Source: an uncultured delta proteobacterium
GTDB taxonomy: Bacteria; Myxococcota_A; Bradymonadia; REDH01
Assembly: GCA_903912275.1 (NCBI GenBank)
Contig: CAIWGR010000395.1
Coordinates: 1-7,367 of the forward strand
Reading direction: 5' to 3'
DNA: 7,367 nucleotides
This document shows positions 1-3,663 of the stretch, piece by piece. The stretch's first letter is position 1. Each line of letters starts with the position of its first letter. A program made the position numbers and the translations under genes. Under the pieces are notes generated by a model. It ran no database searches and had not been told where the DNA came from. It saw only the letters and a list, made by a program, of their open reading frames with translations.

Positions 1-374
1 AAATCGACATCGGGGCGCGCCGCCGAAACCTCCGTGGTCTCAATCAGCACATGCAGAAAGCCGGCACGGATGTCTCGGTTCACAAGGTTGGCGAGCAGTG
101 TGCCCACGCCCGACGGCTTGCGAATCACGAGGTTGGTCACCCGGAACGCGCTCGGCGTGTAGATGTCGCCGCAGAGCGCCTCATCGGCCGCGCAGCCCGA
201 ACCGGCAGACGGCTCACACACAGGGCCCGCGCTCCCCTCATCTGCGCTGCCATCGACGCCACTGTCCGAGATGCCATCGGTTGCGGTGTCGCCGGACGTG
301 TCGGGTGTGCTCTCATCAGCACAGGCCGAGAGGGCGAGCAGAGAGAGGACAACCGTGGCAAAGCGCTGACGCAT
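1..374 (-). CDS. Secreted lipoprotein, N-terminal part (gene runs off the left edge)
   Basis: The frame is open from the ATG at 374 to the window edge (124 full codons), so only the N-terminus is visible. Residues 1-17 form a short lipoprotein signal peptide: basic n-region (MRQR), hydrophobic stretch (VVLSLLAL), then lipobox L-S-A-C with the lipidated cysteine at residue 18. Residues 19 to about 50 are a low-complexity Asp/Ser/Thr/Gly linker, typical of surface lipoproteins of myxobacteria and relatives. A Cys-containing segment follows (C at about 53, 59 and 67), then a folded-looking region with TNLVIRKP. Asp at +3 after the lipidated Cys does not match the classical inner-membrane retention signal (Asp at +2), so an outer-membrane or surface location is plausible. 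The start is well supported: AGGAG lies 7 nt upstream of the ATG. The gene is last in a leftward series of three. I do not recognise the mature domain and assign no function. Confidence 0.85.
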   Translation of the reverse strand, partial: MRQRFATVVLSLLALSACADESTPDTSGDTATDGISDSGVDGSADEGSAGPVCEPSAGSGCAADEALCGDIYTPSAFRVTNLVIRKPSGVGTLLANLVNRDIRAGFLHVLIETTEVSAARPDVD

Positions 375-380
375 CGTGAG

Positions 381-386
381 GCTCCT
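381..386 (-). promoter_or_regulatory. Ribosome binding site of the lipoprotein gene
   Basis: On the minus strand, AGGAG (within CAGGAGCC) sits 7 nt before the ATG at 374. It decides the start of the lipoprotein and places the signal peptide exactly at the N-terminus. Confidence 0.7.
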
Positions 387-408
387 GAAGCAGCCGTGAG
401 GAGGCAGG

Positions 409-437
409 CGCTAGGGCGCAGGGGCAACGACCGTCAA
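409..437 (-). promoter_or_regulatory. Weak candidate promoter before the lipoprotein gene
   Basis: On the minus strand TTGACG (432-437, five of six matches to the -35 consensus) is followed after 17 bp by CTAGCG (409-414), a poor -10. It lies in the 85-bp gap between the 301-aa gene and the lipoprotein gene, so the lipoprotein could have its own transcript. The -10 is too weak for this to be more than a candidate. Confidence 0.2.
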
Positions 438-459
438 GCAGCCGCTGTCACGCGGTGCG

Positions 460-1365
460 TCAGGCCGAGAAGTGAGCGGGCTGAAGCCGACGGAGCAGCG
501 ACGCCACTTCGGTCCGGAGCCGCACCGAACGCTCCCGCTCCTCGAGCTCGGCACGGAGCCGGGCGCGGACCGCATCGACTTCGCGGAGCTCGCGCTGCGC
601 AGCCGCCTCCTGGGCACGGCAGGCGGCAACCTCGAGCTCCCAGGCCTTCACCCGCGCTGCGGCGTCTTGCGCGTTCTGGCGGTGAGCCGCTCGCGCCGCG
701 CACTGCTGCACCAGCCGCTGCAGCGCAGCCTCAAGCTCCCGCTTGTCGGCATCGTCGGGACGGGGCCGGATGCTCCGGAGCACCATCGCAGCCGCGGCCT
801 CGGCGGCGACCATGTCGCCCACCTTCAGCGGGGTCTCCCAGCGCGCCCGGAGCGGACGTGCAAGCAGATTGGCCTCACGGACAGCAGGCAGCGCCACCGC
901 TGGCGCAGCGCCAGCGTCAGGACGCGGAGGATGAATCTTCGCCTGGGCAACCAGCTCCGCCGCACGCTCATGGGCCGCCTCCTGGCGGGCCAATGCCGCA
1001 GCAGCGTCAGCCACCAGCCGGGCGGTCTCACGCGACTGTGCCGCAAAGTCCGAGACCCGCTCCCTGCCGAACCGCATCCGGCCCTGCTCAAGCAGGGCCA
1101 CCGCCTGCTCCCGCTCCGCCTGCTCTGCGGCAGCCTGCGTCGGCGCACTCACCCGGCGACGGTTATCGGCCGACTGAATCTCGCGAGAGCCGCCGCCCAG
1201 GCGGAGCTGCGGGCTCGCAAAGCTGCCCACATTCTCCACCGAAGGGGCGACCAGCGCCGTCTTGTACTCCAGGCTCGCCATGCCGGCGCCAGCGGTGCGA
1301 CCCGCCTCCGGCGACGAGGCAGCAATCCCCGTGAGCGCCCGTTGAATGATCTCGTCGATGGTCAT
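460..1365 (-). CDS. Hypothetical protein, 301 aa, Ala/Arg/Glu-rich, predicted coiled coil
   Basis: I do not recognise this protein. It has no signal peptide and no hydrophobic segment, so it is probably cytoplasmic. After an N-terminus starting MTIDEIIQRALTGI there is a Gly/Ser-containing low-order part (about 15-75). Two long stretches rich in Ala, Arg, Glu and Gln follow (about 76-142 and 183-295), with the composition of amphipathic helices or a coiled coil. A Pro-rich break (about 145-160) separates them. The second stretch is strongly charged (RARLRAELEERERSVRLR). The ATG at 1365 is preferred over the in-frame TTG at 1407 (14 codons upstream) because GGAG lies 7 nt before the ATG, while the TTG lacks a usable site. 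The gene lies 74 bp downstream of the 190-aa gene and 85 bp before the lipoprotein gene, all leftward. The helical-hairpin look recalls structural or secretion-stalk proteins, but no family claim is justified. Confidence 0.75.
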   Translation of the reverse strand: MTIDEIIQRALTGIAASSPEAGRTAGAGMASLEYKTALVAPSVENVGSFASPQLRLGGGSREIQSADNRRRVSAPTQAAAEQAEREQAVALLEQGRMRFGRERVSDFAAQSRETARLVADAAAALARQEAAHERAAELVAQAKIHPPRPDAGAAPAVALPAVREANLLARPLRARWETPLKVGDMVAAEAAAAMVLRSIRPRPDDADKRELEAALQRLVQQCAARAAHRQNAQDAAARVKAWELEVAACRAQEAAAQRELREVDAVRARLRAELEERERSVRLRTEVASLLRRLQPAHFSA

Positions 1366-1439
1366 GAGGCGCTCCGTGGGAAGGATGTCGGCGTGGCCGA
1401 TTCGCAACCTGCCGTCAACAGCAGGTCGCGACCGTGCGG

Positions 1440-2012
1440 TTAGGCGACGTCGTCTGTATCGCGCGCCAACCAGGCCTCGTGCGCGGCGCGGTCCACCTCG
1501 AACTCCGCATCCTCCAGGCTCACCACGCAGGGCTCCTCCTCGACGAAGGCGTCCCAGTCGCGCGTCCGATCGGCGCTCCCATCATAGGCGGCCTCGACCT
1601 CGAGGCCCGCAGCCTTGACCGTCCGGCGTGCACGGCTCACCGCCAGCGCGGCCTGTACCATGAGCTTCGCTGTCCGCCCCTTCGCGCCCACCCGCCAGGC
1701 AAAGAACATCTCGTCGATCTCGGTGACGAAATCGTCCGGGTCGCGGTCCTCGTCTGTGAGGGCAACAATCGCCTCCACCCGGGCCAGGTAGGCTTCGCGA
1801 ACGGCGGCGTGCTTCGCAGACCCACCGGTGACTTCACCACCTGACGGTCCCTGCTCGAGCGCCTGCACCAGGTCGTCCACCGTCACCGAGCCGAACGCCA
1901 CGCCACCGCGCTTCAGCGGCAGCCGGTCTTGCCGCCGCGCCACATCGGACTCCGCCAACCCAATCAACCAACGAACCTTCGCCACACCATGCTTCGTCTG
2001 TCGTTTTTTCAT
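1440..2012 (-). CDS. Hypothetical protein, 190 aa
   Basis: I do not recognise this protein. The N-terminus is basic (MKKRQTKHGVAKVRW) and the C-terminal half acidic (for example DAFVEEEP and LEDAEFEVD). A segment of roughly residues 85-105 is acidic and aromatic (DEDRDPDDFVTEIDEMFF), followed by an Ala/Arg-rich helical stretch (110-136). There is no signal peptide or transmembrane helix. The ATG at 2012 is preceded by GAGG at a spacing of 6 nt, which supports this start. It is the first gene of the leftward set and faces the 455-bp divergent intergenic region, so a promoter for the set should lie just upstream. The protein is small and soluble and could be a partner or regulator of the 301-aa neighbour; that is inference from position only. 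Confidence 0.75.
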   Translation of the reverse strand: MKKRQTKHGVAKVRWLIGLAESDVARRQDRLPLKRGGVAFGSVTVDDLVQALEQGPSGGEVTGGSAKHAAVREAYLARVEAIVALTDEDRDPDDFVTEIDEMFFAWRVGAKGRTAKLMVQAALAVSRARRTVKAAGLEVEAAYDGSADRTRDWDAFVEEEPCVVSLEDAEFEVDRAAHEAWLARDTDDVA

Positions 2013-2035
2013 TCAAACCTCGCCAGAGAGAAACG

Positions 2036-2085
2036 GGGCACACAAAAAATGTACCCCCTATAAGAAGGAGCGTTGAAAAGATCGG
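2036..2085 (-). promoter_or_regulatory. AT-rich block, likely promoter area of the leftward genes
   Basis: This is the most AT-rich stretch of the intergenic region. Read on the minus strand it contains TTTTCAAC, CTTATAGG and TACATTTTTT. TATAGG matches four of six -10 bases, but no good -35 lies at 16-18 bp. TACATT with TTCAAC 18 bp upstream is an equally weak alternative. A promoter for the 190-aa gene is expected here by position; the exact hexamers cannot be fixed. Confidence 0.3.
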
Positions 2086-2121
2086 CGCGACCCGGCGATG
2101 GAGCGCCGACGACAGCCGATG

Positions 2122-2135
2122 CGGCAGCGCTGCCG
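2122..2135. repeat. 14-bp perfect palindrome CGGCAGCGCTGCCG
   Basis: CGGCAGCGCTGCCG is its own reverse complement, located between the two divergent genes. It could be an operator half-site pair or a cruciform. In GC-rich DNA such palindromes also arise by chance, so function is unproven. Confidence 0.35.
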
Positions 2136-2310
2136 GCCGCATGCGAGGGGACTAGAAGTCGAAGCCCGCGTCGACGAGGGCATTTCCCCCCGCGGTGTCA
2201 CTACGCATCCCATCCTCCCCCATCGGGCAAACGCGCCCGCACCCCTCCATGACCGTCGCGCCACCCACCCGCAAGCGCCGCGCGCCCACCCTCCACGCTT
2301 CTGTCCTACC

Positions 2311-2332
2311 CCCTCCGCAGCACCGCGGAGGG
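2311..2332 (+). repeat. Hairpin: 8-bp stem CCCTCCGC/GCGGAGGG, 6-nt loop
   Basis: CCCTCCGC (2311-2318) and GCGGAGGG (2325-2332) are perfect complements around the loop AGCACC. A short T run (CCTTTTC) begins only 7 nt after the stem, so a classical intrinsic terminator is not clear. It sits about 135 bp before the 86-aa gene and may be a leader or attenuator structure, or an operator. Confidence 0.45.
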
Positions 2333-2339
2333 CAAGGCC

Positions 2340-2359
2340 TTTTCGACAATTTTCGACAT
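2340..2359 (+). repeat. Tandem direct repeat TTTTCGACA x2, period 10 bp
   Basis: TTTTCGACAA (2340-2349) is followed directly by TTTTCGACAT (2350-2359). Nine of ten bases are identical and the period is one helical turn. This is a clear AT-rich departure from the GC-rich surroundings, about 110 bp before the 86-aa start. That arrangement suits cooperative binding of a regulator on one DNA face, or a -35 region, but no clear -10 was found. Confidence 0.4.
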
Positions 2360-2457
2360 CTCCGAGGTTGCAGCGAAGCGCCTGCTGCCTACCCACTAGG
2401 CCGTCGCGAGGCAGACACTCCTCCGAGTGTGGCGCCGCGACCTGCACGCCACGCTGA

Positions 2458-2466
2458 GGGAGGAGA
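2458..2466 (+). promoter_or_regulatory. Strong ribosome binding site of the 86-aa gene
   Basis: GGGAGGAGAG lies immediately before the ATG at 2468, a near-perfect Shine-Dalgarno sequence. It is by far the best match among the rightward genes and fixes the start against the longer upstream open frame. Confidence 0.7.
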
Positions 2467-2467
2467 G

Positions 2468-2728
2468 ATGGAGCCAACAGGAAAGTATGGGCACTGCGCG
2501 CTGACCGATCGCTGGGTGCTCCGCGCCGAGATGCGCGGCGCCACGGTGAAGGTCTACCAGCCGGATGGAACCGAGACGCGCATCCGCCTCCGGCTCTCGC
2601 AGGAGGGCATGGAACAGCTCGTCCAACAGCTGCTCCCCCTCGCCTGGAACAACGAACTCAAGACCGCCGACGAACTCGAGGAGCTCGGGATCGCCTTCGA
2701 CGCGCCGAACGCTACCGACAACCCATGA
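2468..2728 (+). CDS. Hypothetical small protein, 86 aa
   Basis: I do not recognise this protein. It is small, soluble and acidic, with no signal peptide or membrane segment. Residues 13-43 look like a beta-strand-rich part (DRWVLRAEM, ATVKVYQPDG, TRIRLRL), followed by a helix with repeated Gln/Leu (EGMEQLVQQLLPLAW, 46-60). A Glu-rich helix comes next (ELKTADELEELGI, 63-75), then a short polar tail. The frame stays open upstream to 2195, but that part is Pro/Arg-rich non-coding composition, and the GGGAGGAGAG site places the start at 2468. It is first in a rightward series, 81 bp before the membrane-protein gene. The size and the strong translation signal would suit a regulatory or accessory subunit of the downstream system; that is inference from context. 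Confidence 0.75.
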   Translation: MEPTGKYGHCALTDRWVLRAEMRGATVKVYQPDGTETRIRLRLSQEGMEQLVQQLLPLAWNNELKTADELEELGIAFDAPNATDNP

Positions 2729-2809
2729 CCTCCCATCGCTCCGTCGCGGAATGGCCCGCGCTCGCCTAGGGTTCACCGACCCCTACCGCCCGAGCACGGA
2801 CGTGACGCG

Positions 2810-3541
2810 ATGAACAAGGTCCCTCAGGTCACCCTCCTCTTCTGGTGCATGAAGATCGCAGCCACCACGCTCGGCGAGACTGGGGGCGACCTCCTCTCGA
2901 TGACCTTCGGCGTGGGCTACACCGCCAGCTCGATCATCCTCTTCGCCCTCTTCCTCGGCGCCCTGCTGCTGCAGCTCCGCGCAAAGGACTACAGCCCCGC
3001 GCTCTACTGGCTCGTCATCGTCGCCACGAGCACCAGCGGCACCACCATCTCCGACATGATGGATCGCACCTGGGGCCTCGGCTACGCGACCGGCTCGGCC
3101 ATCCTCCTCGGCCTGCTCGCGCTTCTGTTCGCCGTCTGGCGTGCAACGGGCGACACGCTCGATGTCTCGCGCATCACCCGACGACGCACCGAGCTCCTCT
3201 ACTGGGCGACCATTCTCGTCTCGAACACGCTCGGCACCGCGCTCGGCGACTTTCTGGCCGACAGCTCCGGCCTCGGCTTCGCGGGCGGCGCGGCCCTCAT
3301 CGGCGGACTCCTGCTGCTCATCACCGCCTGCTACGCCACCACCCGCATCTCGCGCGTGCTCCTCTTCTGGCTCGCCTTCGTCCTCACCCGCCCCTTCGGC
3401 GCCCAGTTCGGAGATGTCCTCACGAAGGCGCCCGACCACGGCGGTATGGGCCTTGGCACCGGCGGATCCTCCGTGGTGCTGGCCGCCATTCTCCTCGGGC
3501 TACTCGCCGTCGAACTGCGCAAACGAAGGGTCACTCCGTAG
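2810..3541 (+). CDS. Polytopic membrane protein with four DUF347-type repeats (COG4705-like)
   Basis: This is an integral inner-membrane protein of 243 aa built from four copies of a motif ending in G-x4-D: residues 15-30 (TTLGETGGD), 70-84 (TSTSGTTISD), 135-151 (NTLGTALGD) and 189-205 (TRPFGAQFGD). A following Gly-containing turn (FGVGY, WGLGY, SGLGF, MGLGTG) and a hydrophobic helix such as SIILFALFLGALLL close each repeat. This is the pattern of the DUF347 repeat family (Pfam PF03988, COG4705 'membrane-anchored protein'). Each repeat supplies one membrane-embedded Asp (D27, D82, D147, D202). A basic loop (about 111-128) splits the protein into two halves, so it probably arose by duplication. 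Regular acidic residues in the membrane suggest ion or small-solute transport; the family's substrate is unknown to me. The ribosome binding site before the ATG is weak. The next gene, the helicase-amidoligase, starts 122 bp downstream. Confidence 0.85.
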   Translation: MNKVPQVTLLFWCMKIAATTLGETGGDLLSMTFGVGYTASSIILFALFLGALLLQLRAKDYSPALYWLVIVATSTSGTTISDMMDRTWGLGYATGSAILLGLLALLFAVWRATGDTLDVSRITRRRTELLYWATILVSNTLGTALGDFLADSSGLGFAGGAALIGGLLLLITACYATTRISRVLLFWLAFVLTRPFGAQFGDVLTKAPDHGGMGLGTGGSSVVLAAILLGLLAVELRKRRVTP

Positions 3542-3583
3542 CGAATCCCTGCTCGGAATATTCTCGTGCCACCGCCCGTAGAA

Positions 3584-3607
3584 CCGACGGTAGCGATACG
3601 CCGTCGG
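3584..3607 (+). repeat. Hairpin: CCGACGG/CCGTCGG, 7-bp stem with possible GNRA cap
   Basis: CCGACGG (3584-3590) pairs perfectly with CCGTCGG (3601-3607). The 10-nt loop can add two more pairs (TA/TA) around a GCGA tetraloop, leaving a 2-nt bulge. It lies in the 122-bp gap between the membrane-protein and helicase genes and has no downstream T run, so it is more likely a processing, stability or leader element than a classical terminator. Confidence 0.45.
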
Positions 3608-3625
3608 CTTGCGACGTGCGATTGC

Positions 3626-3645
3626 GGGTCTATCCCATCAGACCC
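3626..3645 (+). repeat. Hairpin GGGTCT/AGACCC just before the helicase ribosome binding site
   Basis: GGGTCT (3626-3631) and AGACCC (3640-3645) form a perfect 6-bp stem with an 8-nt loop. It ends 5 nt before the AGAAGG Shine-Dalgarno sequence of the helicase-amidoligase gene. It could affect translation initiation, but no alternative anti-Shine-Dalgarno pairing is obvious. Confidence 0.35.
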
Positions 3646-3650
3646 CCTGC

Positions 3651-3656
3651 AGAAGG
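3651..3656 (+). promoter_or_regulatory. Ribosome binding site of the helicase-amidoligase gene
   Basis: AGAAGG lies 7-8 nt upstream of the ATG at 3664. It supports this start rather than any codon in the long in-frame open stretch upstream, which overlaps the membrane-protein gene. Confidence 0.55.
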
Positions 3657-3663
3657 TCCCACC

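Larger units (their letters stand above)
2013..2467. other. Divergent intergenic region, 455 bp
   Basis: The leftward 190-aa gene and the rightward 86-aa gene start from opposite ends of this region, so it should carry promoters in both directions. I see an AT-rich block (about 2034-2085, with TATAAG/CTTATA) close to the leftward gene, a perfect 14-bp palindrome (2122-2135), a perfect 8-bp-stem hairpin (2311-2332), and a tandem 9-bp repeat with 10-bp period (2340-2359) nearer the rightward gene. Open frames here have an Arg/Pro/His-rich composition typical of GC-rich non-coding DNA, and no convincing gene is present. Confidence 0.6.

Noticed and set aside
460..1407. TTG start at 1407 for the coiled-coil gene
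   Set aside because: No ribosome binding site at a workable distance. The ATG at 1365 has GGAG 7 nt upstream.
51..1443. Long rightward open frames (427 and 323 codons) opposite the lipoprotein and 301-aa genes
   Set aside because: Their products are low-complexity Arg/Pro/Ala sequences typical of the antisense strand of GC-rich genes. The leftward frames have a signal peptide, ribosome binding sites and coherent protein composition.
2783..3439. Leftward 218-codon frame opposite the membrane-protein gene
   Set aside because: It is very Glu/Gly/Ala-rich without structure and overlaps a gene with four clear repeats and membrane helices on the other strand.
2845..3663. In-frame extension of the helicase-amidoligase gene upstream to 2845
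   Set aside because: The frame is open, but it overlaps the membrane-protein gene in another frame and translates to Arg/His/Pro-rich sequence with no domain character. The ATG at 3664 has a ribosome binding site and begins the plausible helical domain.
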